Assembly: GCA_024195265.1 (NCBI GenBank)
Contig: JAJLRJ010000005.1
Span: 14,141,036-14,205,035, forward strand
Origin: Dendrophyllia cribrosa
Taxonomy: Eukaryota; Cnidaria; Anthozoa; Scleractinia; Dendrophylliidae
Length of the DNA stretch: 64,000 nt
Reading direction: 5' to 3'
This document shows positions 11,401-22,912 of this stretch, one piece after another (the stretch's first letter is position 1; each line of letters opens with the position of its first letter). Under the pieces are notes generated by a model, which saw nothing but the letters and a program-made list of their open reading frames with translations, searched no databases and had not been told where the DNA came from. The position numbers and the translations under genes are program-made.

Positions 11401-14400
11401 AGTAGATATCAATAAGTACAAAAGTTAATACATGTACATGTTGCTTTATTGTCTCCATTTGCCAATATTTCAATTTAAAGTTGTATTTTCTCTCATTCAG
11501 GTCCAAAATGCAGTAGCTATTGTAAGGTATTGTATGTTGTAATCTCTAGTACAGTAATTCATGCCAAATTGGCCTCTGTTTATGGATACAAATTTACTGT
11601 AAACTAATTCCAGTAGTGTACAATAATTTTCGAAACATTTTCTCTCTGTTTTGCATTGAATGCTTGAGAAACCAAAAGTTGCAGTATTGTTACTTTCCTT
11701 TTTTCATTCACGTAAAATTTATTTGAGTGTCCAAAGTCATGTAATTTCGTGATTGTTTTTGTTTTGCATTGCTACGCTTTGTGATTGGCTAAAAAAATCT
11801 GTTTTCCCGCGCTTGGCGCTGGCTACATGTATTTGCTTCCAATTCTGATTGGTTCATTGGATTGTCTGTGCCTGTTCTGATTGGCCAGAGTAATCACTTT
11901 GGTTTTAGTTTTACGACACGCAATTAAAAACTGCTCTTATGTATCAGTCAATTCCAACCGCGATCAATGCTTACAACAATTTCATTCCAGAGAGTAATAC
12001 CTTCTATTTCCCTGGAAAAGTCTTGAAGGTGCCATAAATTGTGTCCATGCCTGTAGTGGGAAACCGAGCCTGGTGACCTCCTTTTTTATTGCGCTTTCAA
12101 GGGAGTCACCCTAAGCTTAAAACGCACGGTCAAATGTGACAGCTAATAATAATAATATTTATAACTTATATTGCGCATGTTTCAATTCATACACAGATGC
12201 TCACGTGCACATTACAAATCACAAATAACATTACAACGAGGAAAAATTAATTCTACAGTTACTAAAATTTACGATAATATGCTAAAGATGTACTATAATA
12301 GGCTAAAGTCTAGACTGATAGACTAATAGATTGAGGTTTGACTGTATTAAATTAACATTCACTAATCTGCTTTTGGATTACTCAGTTGACTTGTATTGTT
12401 GTGCTTTTTATCAGGCCGCCAGGTCATCATGCCGACACTGAGTTTGCCATGGGTTACTGCTTTTTCAACAACGTGGCTGTTGCAGCCAGGACAGCTCAGA
12501 AAAAATGGGATGTCCAGAGGTAACTTAAGGCCCCATCCACAATTATACATTTTCGTTTAAAAATGCATCGTTTTTCATCTACGTTTTGGCCTTACACACC
12601 AAAACGATGGAGAACTCATCTAAAAGGAAGACTTTAGAAAATGCTTTCCGCCTGCAGAGTTTTATTTTCCGTTCCCACCTAAAGATACAATGTAGCCTGT
12701 TCCAGGCGTTAACCCTTTACCTTCCAAGAGTGCCAAACATCAAAATTCAAGAACAATTCCAAATTTTATTTAGAAAAATATTAAAAAACAAATGGTACCA
12801 TGCAAAAGTACTGCCGAAGAGGTTTCATTTGAATGGTCACACCGTAGGATTTCGTCCACAGGCTCAAAAGTTAGAACTGTACTACATGTCTCCAAAAAAA
12901 AAAACATGTATCAATAATTGACTTTTGGAGTGAAAGGGTTAAGATTGTGGAGCCTGGGAACAGCTTAAAACTGGAGTGCGAATGAGCGGGTAAAGCGAGG
13001 GTAGATTGGGGAGAAGGGGTTTCGCGCTAACCCCCTTGCTCCCTCCGACCGGAGCACTCGCGATATTTTTTTTCCTTTGCTATCTGAACGTCTAAATGGA
13101 AATACAATGGAACGGGGAGAATCTGCCAGCAGGGAAGAAAAGGCTTCACAGAGTGGATCAAGCATGTTGAAAACGCATTGCAATGGTTTGGTGTGGATGG
13201 ATGAAAACGGATCTACTTTTGAAAACGATGCACCGTTTTCGATAGTTTTAGTGTGGAAGAAATGCTTGACTGTGCGAACAAAAATGTTTTGCTATGTTTT
13301 CGGTGAAACGTTTGTAAACGCGTTAGTGTGAACGCGGCCTGAGACAAAATCTTAATTATCACAAGTCTGTGATTTCACTGTAGACTCTAATGATTTCTAA
13401 CGGATTTCGCTGTAACAGGGTGCTAATTGTGGACTGGGACATTCATCATGGGAACGGAACTCAACATCTTTTTGAATCTGATCCAAGGTAAGAATAAGCT
13501 ATAATGACATTAATAATGGTGACGATAATATTATAATAATAAAATAATCTTTAACAGTGAACCGCCATAATTTACTTCAAGGTGATTCCAGTATACTCCA
13601 GTGTGTTTCCAGTATACGCTTTATCACGTTCGAAGAACGCAATTCTAATTTTGTGTTAGTTTCCCTGTGCCTTGCATGCAGAAAAAATTTAAAATTTTTG
13701 GTGTCCGGACTGCCAAATGGCCGCCCCTATTGCTTTTTTCAGGGGCTCACTTCCGCCGGAAACCTTCGAACGCGTCTCCATAATCTTTGGTTACTGCAGG
13801 AGCCTAGGCTCCTGGTTACTGCTAGTTTAGTGAGCTATTTTCTTACCAGGGATGGTGTAGTGGTAAAGCCACCAATGTTGCCCAGGTTCGATTTCCGCAC
13901 TCGGCATCATTTTTAGTTGAGTTTGTTGTTAGTTCTTGCCCTTGCTTCAAGGGTTTTTCTTCGGGTACTCCGGTTTTTCGCCCCTCGTCAAAAACCAACA
14001 TTTCCAAATTTCATTTCGAACTGAAATCCGAAATCCATGCTAAAGCTTTGTCGATTGCAAGACCGTTGAACAAAATCGATTTAACATTTTGCTCACAAAA
14101 TTGGGAAAATAACTTCTGATATATTTTACGAATGTCTTTTTATTGCTTAATGATTCTTTTCATGTGTCTAAAATCATGTACATGCAGCCACAAACTGGTA
14201 TGAATTTTTCTGGCTAATCAAAAGATTCAAGTTGAATATGTGAATCGTTGAAGGAACCTCTTTTATCGGGATAAAGGAGTTAGCTTTCAAAGAAACTGTA
14301 GTGTTTCATGAAAAACTAAAATCAAATTAGTTGACAAACCCATTAGGGCTGGTTCCCACTAGCGGCGGAAGCGATGGAATCGGAATCATAAAAAAGTGAC

Positions 14401-17400
14401 GATTTAGTGGAAATCAAAACGACGGAAGCGGATAGTAATCGACGGAAGCAGAAGCGCAATCGGAAAAAAGGAAACCTCATCCATTCCGTCGAGCTTCCGA
14501 TTCCGATTGCGATCCCGTTTTTTTTTAATTACACTGGAACGTAAAGGCTCCTTACGCTTCCGACTTCGACTCCGCTTCCGATTACGTTACGAGTAGGGAG
14601 CAGCCCTTACATGGAAAGAGATTCAAAATCTGACACCTGAGTGTTGGCTCTTTTTCAAAGCGAATAGGCAATAATTGTTTTCAATTAATTGAAAACAATT
14701 ATTGCCTCATTAGCATATCCTCCTCATTTTCTAACCGAGCTACAAAAAAATCAACTCTGAATATTGAAAGAGTATAGCACAATTAGCTTTCTCTGAAATT
14801 TTGAACCCGATAAACTAGATACCGTTTGTGCAACGTTGTTTTAAAAACTCGAAATTTTATGTATGACAGTTTAGCGCTTTTGCCACCCAGCAAGTTTGCA
14901 GTTTTTGAAAGCGGATATTTTCTTTAAACATTACATTCAAAGAGCTTAAAATTGCGAAGATTACTGAGTTTAACAAACTCTTTCACTTTTTGAAGTCAAT
15001 TCGTATTTAGCACGATGCGCTCTCTACGCAACTACGCAAATGTAAACAATGGCGTCAACAGAGATTCGCCAATTGGCCACTCCGAAAAATACCATAATAC
15101 TCTTTTATGTGCAGGCTCAGCCTCGCCGGGGTGTAATTATTCAAGTCTCCTTTGTTAGAATGGCACAATGGAATTCAGAGTACATGTAGGAATGCTAGGA
15201 CGTAGCATTGTGTCTTCGCATACAAATGTGCACCGCATGCAAATTTCTACGAAGTTGAAGCATAGCACGTGCAGTTCGTGCTGAAAACAAAAGAAATTGG
15301 AAAAATGAGGCTTACATCAAGTACCACCCAAACCTGCACTTTAAAGAGTATTATGGTATTTTTAATAGTTTCTGGAGTGGGCAATTCCCCACTCCAGAAA
15401 CTATGAAAAATACCATAATACTCTTTAAAGTGCAGGTTTGGGTGGTGCTTAGCTTGATGTAAGGGCCTGGTCGCACTTCAGTCAAAAACAAAAATTAGCC
15501 CGTGCAGAATGACAAAAACAAAAACATTCCACAAAAAGCGTGCCCCACCGGAGCGATTTCTTTTGTTTTCCTCGATTTTTGCACGGGCTAATTTTTGTTT
15601 TCGACTGTAGTGCGACCAGGCCCTAAGTCTGATTTTTACAATATCTTTTGTTTTCAGCACGAACTGCACGTGCCATGCTTCAACTTCTTGACAATTTGCA
15701 TACGTTGCACATTTGTATACGAACACACAATGCTACGTCCTAGCGTTCCTACGTGTACTCTGAATTCCATTGTGCCATTCTAACAAAGGAGACTTGAATA
15801 ATTACACCCCGGTGAGGCTGAGCCTGCACATGAAAGATTATTATGGTATTTTTTGGAGTGGCCTTTTGAGATGGTCAACGATGGTTGTTGAATAAGTTTA
15901 TAACATTAAAGGTCTACCTTCACCCATAAGACGTTGCGGTCGTTTGTTTTTGTTTTGAAATGCTCCATTGTTCATACGCGTGGTCTGATTGGTTGCACGC
16001 ATTCGTGTTACACGAAATTCAGCACAGAAAGTGATCACGGCGCACACAGCATTTTGGGTGAAGGTGGGCCTTTAAATTATTTCTTTTGTATCTTACTAAT
16101 TTTCCCTTTGATTAATTTCTAGTGTTTTGTACTTCTCCATACATCGGTACGATCACGCCCAGTTTTTTCCATTTTCCACAAGCGCTAATTACGATGTTGT
16201 TGGTTTTGGGGACGGGAAAGGATACACAGTCAATGTGCCGTGGAACAAGGTATGCGGCAATGAATTTTATGAATAATATACTAAAATAAAAACAGCGTAT
16301 GAATAAGATAGACCTAGTTTCGCTCTGAAGCCTTTTTTTATTCCCAGCGAGCCCATGTTCCCCCCCCCCCGCCAGGACAACCCCCGACCATTAACATTTT
16401 GTCAAGAAAACTGGTAGCCTGCGTGCAGACGTATCCGATTTCCTGGCTCCCCGCGGAACGGGGAGCAAGGAAATCGGATACGTCTGCACGCAGGCTAGAA
16501 AATTGGCAAATGCCCCATGGCGGGGGCAAAAAAAGCTGCGCAAATGACCCGGAAAATAAAAAAAGAGAAAGAAAATGATTCGAATATAGACTCATCCAAA
16601 AGTTTTTTGAAGGCAAACAAAGGCAACAGAGAAGCGTTTTAACTCAGGTTTCTTCTACTGACCGATAAGAGCAAGGTCGCAACCAATTTCTAGTCAGAAA
16701 TGGAGCCGGGATTCTTTGAGGTCGAAAACTCAAGGATGTCAAATGCCCCGCGGTACACTGAGGGTAGGCTAATGCGCGAACCCGGGGATTATTCTAACGA
16801 AAGCAAATGCCCGACCAATGCCCGGCCGGGGGGGGGGGGGGGGGGGGGGGGGTGGGTAGGGATGGGCACTGCTGGAATTGACTGGTGCAAACGACATTAC
16901 CAGAGACATTACGTTACCCAGATCTAAGTAGCGCGTCCGATTGGTTCTCAGTTACTTTAAATTATTTCAACCAGTCAGAGGCTTTTTCTAAATTTGGAGG
17001 CAATACATCTTCAGGAAGAAATATTTGCGATTATTCCTTACTCTTCGTTTTGCCAACGATCACATAAGACTTATTTTTCACGCCAATATGTTATATTTCT
17101 CTCGCCTTGATATCACTAAGGATCTTTTTATAAATTGTTTTGTTTTGTGTGTGTCAACAGAAACATATGGGAGATGCTGATTACCTCGCTGTATTTCATC
17201 ACATTCTGCTTCCTATCGCTTATGAGGTATAAAATCGGTGTTACGTGTAGCAAGTGTGTTTTGGATGAAATCTATCAAACACGAGGAACAGGAAGAGTGC
17301 TTCATCAGGATATCCAAACACCGAGAAGTGGGTTGGAAAACGAGGTGTAGCCGAGTTTTTTAATCCACTTGGAGGAGTTTGGATACCTGATCCTCGTGTT

Positions 17401-20400
17401 TGATTTAGCTTCTCAAATCAATTGTCATTAAATACAGAGAAAACGAATGAATAAAATCGCCAAAATCTACGGTAATAAAGATAGGGTTTCTCAACCACCG
17501 TCACGGTTATGATTGTCTTTGTTCAAAGTTTATGAATTATTGACGAGTTTGAGAAATCTTGAGCAAACCGTATAGGGATGATATCTGTTTACAAACATTC
17601 TTTTTGTTATTCAAATGTACCAGCCACTGGAACAAAAGAACCCTTTGTTTTGAGCGTGACCTGAACCCGAGACCTCCGGATTTTAAGTCAGGCGCCGTTG
17701 CCATTCGACCACGCTGCCTCCTTTAATGTCCAGCTGCACTGAAAGAATCATCTTAAAAAGGAAATGTTCTAAGCGTATTCTTAATCGCGTTGTTTTCAGT
17801 TTGAACCTGATCTTGTATTGGTGTCAGCTGGCTTTGATTCCGCCCGAGGAGACCCAAAGGTAAGTATTTCTAGGGGGACTGAGAACTTATTCTTTCATCG
17901 AATACAACACTTCTACCAAAGGTCACATGCTCGTTACTTTTTACTTTGTTTTTCAAAATATATTTTTTTATTTGCAGGGACTATGTGATGTGACTCCTGA
18001 GGGATTTCACCATCTTACAAAACTGTTAATGAATTTAGCAAATGGAAGAGTAGTTATTGTTCTTGAGGTAAATGAGCGTTCAGCTTCAGCAGTGCCCATC
18101 AAATTCGATTGTTACTTATTCCTATTAGAGTGTCGAAAATAGTTAGCGTTTGCTTTCGTTTTATATTTCTACGCCTTGTCATTGGTTAAGAAATCTGGCG
18201 CCACTTTTTCAACCAATCAGAAATCAAACCATACCAATCGCAACTTGCTCGCACGTATTTTCCTGCTACTATTTTGATTGGCCGGAGTGATTAGTTGAAA
18301 ATAAGGGTGCGTTTCTTCGAGAAAATCTGAATCCAGATTCATACCGAAAATGAGACGGATTCCTCAAACCTAAAGAAACACTTGATCCAAAAAATGGATT
18401 TTTTGTCATGTCAACAACATTGCGCAAGTGGATCTATGTGCATCTGCCGCTGACCTGAAGCACTCTTTTCAAAAATGACCCACCCCCCCCCCCCCCCCCC
18501 AAAAAAAAAAAAAAAATTAAAAACAAAAAAGCCGGGATCCAGAATCCTAAAAATCCTGATTTAGATTTAGATTTAGTCTATTGAAACCTTTCAAAATATG
18601 GTTTCAATGGCTCATGATCCGTTTTTGGATTTTAGTAAAGAAACGAAAAATCTGTTCAGATATGAATTTTCCCAAAGGAACGAAACCTTAGTTGATTCTG
18701 TTAAAAAAACGGTTCCAATTTTCTCGCAAGACTACGCATAGTTCCTCTTTTCGTGGACATGCAACGCGTCGCGTGTTCTCGCGCACGCGTTTTTTGCGCT
18801 CGCCGCTCGCGTGATTGTCCGCTCGATTATCCCTGAGAAAAAGAGGACTACTCGTAGTCGGCTACATGTGGTTGCTTCGAGTTCTGGTTGGTTCATCGGA
18901 TTGTTGCGTCTGATACGATTCGCCAGAGTGAATATTTTTGTTTGATTTTATGACACTCAGATGAAAACACTTCTAATTTGAATACAAACAAAGTAAGCAA
19001 AGCTGATACCACGTAGCACACTTGACGCGACAACGACAACATTTGATTTTCAGCTCAGCTGAGGTCATCACCACGTGCAATACACTTTATAGGCAATTGA
19101 CGTTCGCGCTGTTTGTTATATTCAGTTTGCTGCTAAACCGCGCTGACGAGACCCAACCAGGTCGAAACAGGCTGTCCACAGTTGCATTTTGGCTTTCAGT
19201 TTGGACTCTATCATGTCGTCGTCGCGTCAAGTGTTCTACGTTGTATCAGCCTTGCTTACCTTATTTGCATTCACATGTTTGGCTGATAAGATCTTCTCCA
19301 GATCCTCCGTACATCAGCAGCATTTTCGTTCGCGGTCCTTTGCCACTTGTTCACTTCTAATTTGAACGCGTTTTCCGCGCACTTGGCGCCGGCTTCATGT
19401 ATTTGATTTGAATTCTGAATGGTCCATTGGATCTTATGCATTTGTTCTGTTTGGCATAATTTTATTTTGGTATTCGTTTTACGACACTCAGTTAAAAACA
19501 AATTTTCCTGCAGGGAGGCTATAATCTCAGTTCTGTTGAGGAATCCATGTGTGCGTGTACTTCATCACTTCTTGGGGATCCGTGCCCTCGTCTGGATGGA
19601 TCAATGACACCTTGTGACAGGTAACATGAAGATAGCATTGCAGGTTTTACCTAAAGTAAGCAACATGTACTACAACATAGATTTCAACCCCAAGTTAAGG
19701 TATCAGCACCGGCAAAATTTATGCTCTCCAAATGCCTTGCAAAAATTCCTGGTTAAATGTCATGCCATGAAATATACAAATCCAAAATTTGGGGTCAATA
19801 TCTCTAATTGTTCAAAAGTTATGAGCATTTGAAAATTGACCTTTTTTACCTTTTCGAGCATTCTGATTGGTCCAATAGGGTCACATGACTGATTGGCGGG
19901 AAATTCAAAATGTATTGTCTTTATCAATTCATAGAATTCAACTGGGTCATTCTAGGAACTTCAACCAAAAAGGAATTGAATTAGAGAAGTCACCAAATTC
20001 ATTTGACAGAATTTTGGTCAGTCTGACCAAATTTTGAGGAAGATCGACAGCTGTCAATCAGAGAGAAATGTCACATAAAGAAATCACAAAAACAAGTTTT
20101 TCTCACACAGTTTTTAATATTTTTAAAATCTGTTTTCAGAAATGAGTTTCAAACACCACTTGGCACAAACGTAGTTTCAGCCCCGTAATTTATGTTAATT
20201 TATGCAAACCAATGGAAATAACCGCATATTTCGGTTTATTTCCCGTTAATTTGCATAAATTAACGTACATTACGGGGCTGAAACTACCCTATTGGACCAA
20301 TCAGAATGCTCGAAAAGGTGAAAAAGGTCCATTTTCAAATGCCCATATCTTTTGAACGATCAGAGATATTGACCCAAAACTTTGGATTTGTATATTTCAT

Positions 20401-22297
20401 GGCATGACATTTAACCAGGAATTTATGCAAGGCATTTGGAGAGCATAAATTTTGCCGGTGCTGATACCTTAAAATTAAGGTGCAAGCCCATTGCATAGTT
20501 ACCCCTTGTTATTTTGTTAGGTAGCTCCTGAATTTGCTGGCGGTTGTTTCTCAGAACTCCCAAACAAATTTGGGAACCGAAATATAGTTTCTCTCTATCG
20601 ATTTGCGGTAGTCAAGCCCAATTTGTTCAATGAAATTATACTGGATTTTAACTTTCGGAACTAATAGAAATTCCAATTTTTGTGGATAAAAATCCACACA
20701 TTACTTGGGTGAAAACAAAAGACCATAGCTAAAAGCGTCCACCTGGAGACCGATCATAAGTCACTAGACCATCACAGACCATGCGCAACAAAGCTGTGCG
20801 TATGTACGTGGGTGAGTGAGTGAGTGAGTGCGTGAGAGCGTGCGTGGGTGCGTGCGTGCGTGCAACTGAATTCTACTAAAGATAGTTTATTCAGGCCCAG
20901 TCGAGTAATTGAAATCGTGGCATTTTTCGTCTTACGATTGTAATATTCCTATGAATACGCCGGCATTCCCACTTATTAACTTTAAGATCTCGTTTGTTTC
21001 TGCATTTTGTAGCTGTTTTGAGACAATCGTCAATGTTATCGGCGAGCACAGCAAGTACTGGAATTCGCTAAAGATTGCAGGTGAATAACGCCATGATCTT
21101 GTTATAAGCTTGACGACTTCTGCTTCTAACTATAAAGACTGGTTTGGTATACAGCCTTGTCTTGGCGAGCACAAGTTTATATTGCTCATGTATGGGCCTG
21201 AAACAAATTTAAATTAGCTATGAGATTCGAGGCAAATAAAAAGTTGAATCCCCCCCCCCCCCCCCCCCCCTACATTTTGTTAAGCATAATATCCACTTTA
21301 ACGTCTTAATCCTATTTTTTTTTCAAGCTATGCTGAAAGGAAACGTGCAGGAAATTGAAGATGAACCTGCTGAGACCCAGAAGGAAATAATGTAAGTTCT
21401 TAGATATTTTCAGCCTGTTTCCGGCGTTCAGATAGTGGGGAGCGAAGGATAGGCGGCGCGTAGAAGCAAAAATATCGCGAGTTCTGACGGAGAGGAATAG
21501 GCGCGAAAGAGAGCTTGCCCCTCTCCCTAGTCTCCCCTCGTTTTTCTCGCTCGTTCGCACGCCGGATTATATCTGCGAGCGAGCGCGTAGTACGATCGAG
21601 GGAGAGGCCTACTCAACACCGGAACCGGAAACAAGCGAACGACTTTGAGAAAGTCTACCCGAACCTGTACGAGTCGTAGCGTTTATCATTAATTTATTGC
21701 AAAACTTATCATAGGTTTTGCAATAAAACATGTCCTGCTATTAATGTTGTTATTGTTGTTTTTAATTCACATTCCTGATTGCTATTTGTTTATTTCTTCG
21801 TAATTTAGTTGTCCAAAACTACCGGAGGATTTCATAGGTATGTTTTATTTCGAATGATCGCTGCTTTGCTTCGGCCTTTAACTATGAGTGATTTTTACGG
21901 CGGCCATGTTGGTGGTCAAAACAATGAAATTTTCATCCTTTGGAAATTTAACTTTTTTATGCCCAAATCTCCTTTTGTTTGTGTGCGAAAACCGGGGGGG
22001 GGGGGGGGGGGGGGGGGGTTGACTGAAGGTTCTCCAATTTGAAATAATTATGTTGCGAAGTCAAAAACATCTTAAACTAATTAATGACTTCTTAACATCA
22101 GTTTTCTTATCACTTCTCAAAATCCAAGATACGGAATTTCTGTCTTGGAAATTTGTAAAGCCTGCAGTAAACTGCAGGATTGGGATTAAGTTTTCTTTCC
22201 GTTCGGCGCTTTTTTTCCCCTCGCCACCATCTGAAAACCTGGATAAGGCTTAAAACATAACAATTTTCTTTATTCTGTCATTTCAGCCTCCTGCTGA
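5460..22297 (+). CDS. HDAC6-like: Single-domain class IIb histone deacetylase, HDAC6 first-domain-like, complete
   Basis: Nineteen coding exons: 5460-5504, 5648-5679, 5945-5998, 6249-6336, 7951-7991, 9364-9463, 10813-10884, 11501-11526, 12415-12519, 13419-13487, 16123-16249, 17161-17226, 17800-17859, 17978-18067, 19514-19620, 21013-21080, 21328-21391, 21809-21837, 22287-22297. All phases join, giving 417 residues and a stop. This is a zinc-dependent lysine deacetylase. RPPGHH (His157-His158) is the catalytic pair; Asp195 and His197 in DWDIHHGNG and Asp288 in [11 protein letters not shown] are zinc ligands; Tyr328 in LEGGYN is the catalytic tyrosine. HDAC6 has two such domains plus a ubiquitin-binding zinc finger; here only one is present. 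[17 protein letters not shown] and LLGDPCP look like HDAC6 domain 1. The start ATG directly follows an acceptor (tttcacag), so a 5' UTR exon probably lies upstream. All introns carry transposon debris. Confidence 0.9.
6456..6920. repeat. About 465-bp dispersed repeat, uninterrupted copy
   Basis: Begins AAACAAGAGGCTCCAAGTAG and ends CATGAGTAA, inside intron 4 of the deacetylase gene. A second copy occurs at 27586-29018, split by about 965 bp of inserted sequence. No ORF is shared, so this is a non-coding repeat family. This copy is the empty-site reference for that insertion. Confidence 0.75.
7047..7375. mobile_element. MITE with AGGGGTGGCGAATGGTA ends
   Basis: The left end AGGGGTGGCGAATGGTA is repeated inverted at the right end. 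Both sides carry CTCCCT (7041-7046 and 7376-7381), read as a target duplication. The interior has repeated 'TCCGAGAC' motifs. It lies in intron 4 of the deacetylase gene. Confidence 0.7.
8322..8848 (+). repeat. 36-bp minisatellite, about 14 copies
   Basis: Tandem units of 36 bp, each made of two related 18-bp halves: GCGCTTATTGAAGAGTGG and GCGCTTATTAGGGAGGGG. Copies differ by single substitutions, and one has a small change near 8620. The array is open in two plus-strand frames only because the unit length is divisible by three and lacks stops. It lies in intron 5 of the deacetylase gene. Confidence 0.85.
10422..10448. repeat. Poly-C tract (27 C)
   Basis: Uninterrupted run of 27 cytosines in intron 6 of the deacetylase gene. 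Similar G or C runs recur at about 1569, 5803, 16829, 18483, 21249, 21995, 26245 and 47573. Confidence 0.9.
11129..11331. repeat. Repeat copy 1 (CCATGCAAAAGTACTGCCG family)
   Basis: Shares about 200 bp with 12709-12941, including GGTACCATGCAAAAGTACTG and GGTTTCATTTGAATGGTCAC. The ends are weakly inverted (AACCTTTAACTCCCAA and GGGGAGAAAGGGT), as for a small MITE. Lies in intron 7 of the deacetylase gene. Confidence 0.65.
12528..13340. mobile_element. MITE filling deacetylase intron 9
   Basis: Left end AGGCCCCATCCACAATTATA with ACATTTTCGTTT; right end carries CGTTAGTGTGAACGCGGCCT. These are imperfect inverted repeats of the type that read 'GGCC..GTTCACACTAACGC' in other elements. It starts 8 bp past the exon 9 donor and ends 78 bp before exon 10, so it makes up about 90% of the 899-bp intron. 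A second repeat (12709-12941) is nested inside. Confidence 0.6.
12709..12941. repeat. Repeat copy 2, nested in intron-9 MITE
   Basis: Second copy of the 11129-11331 repeat. Here the ends are clearer: TTAACCCTTTACCTTCC on the left and TTTGGAGTGAAAGGGTTAA on the right. Confidence 0.65.
13849..13995 (+). repeat. tRNA-derived SINE
   Basis: The head has an A-box-like GGTGTAGTGG and a B-box-like GGTTCGATTTCC at tRNA spacing. It is followed by a conserved SINE body with GGGTACTCCGGTTTTTCGCC and 'AAAAACCAACA'. The same body is seen inverted at about 36390-36590 and 39340-39545. Lies in intron 10 of the deacetylase gene; not a functional tRNA. Confidence 0.7.
14346..14606. mobile_element. MITE with TTA target duplication (PIF/Harbinger-type)
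   Basis: Ends GGGCTGGTTCCCACTAGC and the inverse-related GAGTAGGGAGCAGCCC. Flanked by TTA at 14343-14345 and 14607-14609. The interior repeats GACGGAAGCGGA-like words in both orientations. The end sequence is close to that of the element at 2983-3164. Confidence 0.65.
15075..15863. repeat. Long interrupted palindrome in deacetylase intron 10
   Basis: Arms of roughly 300 bp: GGCCACTCC near the left end pairs with GGAGTGGCC at the right, and CCAAACCTGCACTTTAAAGA near the centre pairs with its complement at about 15420. The right arm is lengthened by a 161-bp nested MITE (15463-15623). The structure is a foldback transposon or inverted duplication with no coding capacity. Confidence 0.8.
15463..15623. 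mobile_element. Nested MITE with TAA target duplication
   Basis: Ends GGGCCTGGTCGCACTTCAGT and the inverted GACTGTAGTGCGACCAGGCC. TAA is duplicated on both sides (15460-15462 and 15624-15626). The opposite arm of the enclosing palindrome shows the site without it, so the insertion postdates the palindrome. The TWA duplication suggests PIF/Harbinger mobilisation. Confidence 0.8.
16415..16497. repeat. Perfect short hairpin
   Basis: TAGCCTGCGTGCAGACGTAT pairs with its exact complement at the right end; arms of about 35 bp with a short C/G-rich loop. MITE-like, in intron 11 of the deacetylase gene. Confidence 0.8.
17640..17725 (-). repeat. tRNA-Leu-like SINE head
   Basis: On the minus strand it reads GGAGGCAGCGTGGTCGAATG, then GCGCC, then GGAGGTCTCGGGTTCAGGTC. 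A- and B-box positions match a leucine-tRNA-like molecule. The 3' part lacks a normal acceptor stem, so this is scored as a SINE rather than a tRNA gene. Lies in intron 12 of the deacetylase gene. Confidence 0.65.
18306..18691. repeat. Degenerate MITE around a poly-C/poly-A tract
   Basis: Left part GGTGCGTTTCTTCGAGAAAA is imperfectly inverted as TTTTCCCAAAGGAACGAAAC on the right. In between lie a C run (about 18) followed by an A run, and repeated 'GATTTAGATTTAG'. In intron 14 of the deacetylase gene. Confidence 0.5.
19695..20472. repeat. Long palindrome with a second palindrome nested in its loop
   Basis: Arms of about 190 bp: TTAAGGTATCAGCACCGGCA on the left is inverted at the right end, and the arms include the word pair GGTCCAATAGGG and CCCTATTGGACC. 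The spacer holds a separate hairpin at 20171-20287 (GTAGTTTCAGCCCCGTAATT and its complement). In intron 15 of the deacetylase gene. Confidence 0.75.
20810..20864 (+). repeat. GT/GC-rich microsatellite
   Basis: Runs of GTGA then GTGC and GCGT units, for example GTGAGTGAGTGAGTG followed by GTGCGTGCGTGCG. In intron 15 of the deacetylase gene. Confidence 0.8.
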
Positions 22298-22830
22298 TTA
22301 TCACATCCATTGTATCACTGAGGAGTCAGATAAAATGCCTTAAACAGAAGAGAAATTGCCAGTGTCAACTGACGAATCGTCAGTTCTCCTGTTCAGCGGT
22401 CGCCAAGCCGAGGAAAGCTCAAGCTGGGGATATGTTCAAAATATAGAAAACAACAAACAAACATACAAACAATCCAAAAATACAACAATAGATAACGTAA
22501 CAATGGCCGCTTAACGCTGAACAGGAAATCGTTTAATAAACCTCGGACGTCTTCGGAAGTCTTTCGGTAAGCTTCGGACACTCAGTTTGGTTCTCTGTCT
22601 TCGGAAAACCTCTGGTGATGTACTTTAATCTCTGATGCCATAGACCCCTAATAAGAACTATGCGAATATATTTTTTTGTTTTAAGGGGGTTTAGCTTAGT
22701 AACTAGGGAGTAAGGATTCCTCCGGTTTCATTGCTAACCTCCTATGGCTAGTTTTTCTTTCTTTTTTTATTTATTTATTTATGGCTCGTTTGATTGATGT
22801 ATTCCGGAATAAGAATAAACAGCTGAGAAC

Positions 22831-22912
22831 AACCTCGTTCCCAGGGTCCTTCTCTTCCCGCCGCCCAAGCTCTTTGGGGGGGCGGGAAGAGAAGGACCCT
22901 GGGAACGAGGTT
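22831..22912. repeat. Hairpin just downstream of the deacetylase stop
   Basis: AACCTCGTTCCCAGGGTCCT pairs with its exact complement; arms of about 36 bp, loop of about 10 nt. MITE-like. A possible polyadenylation signal AATAAA lies just before it at 22814-22819. Confidence 0.8.

Noticed and set aside
17640..17725. tRNA-Leu gene
   Set aside because: Internal promoter boxes are recognisable but the 3' acceptor half does not fold normally; a SINE is more likely.
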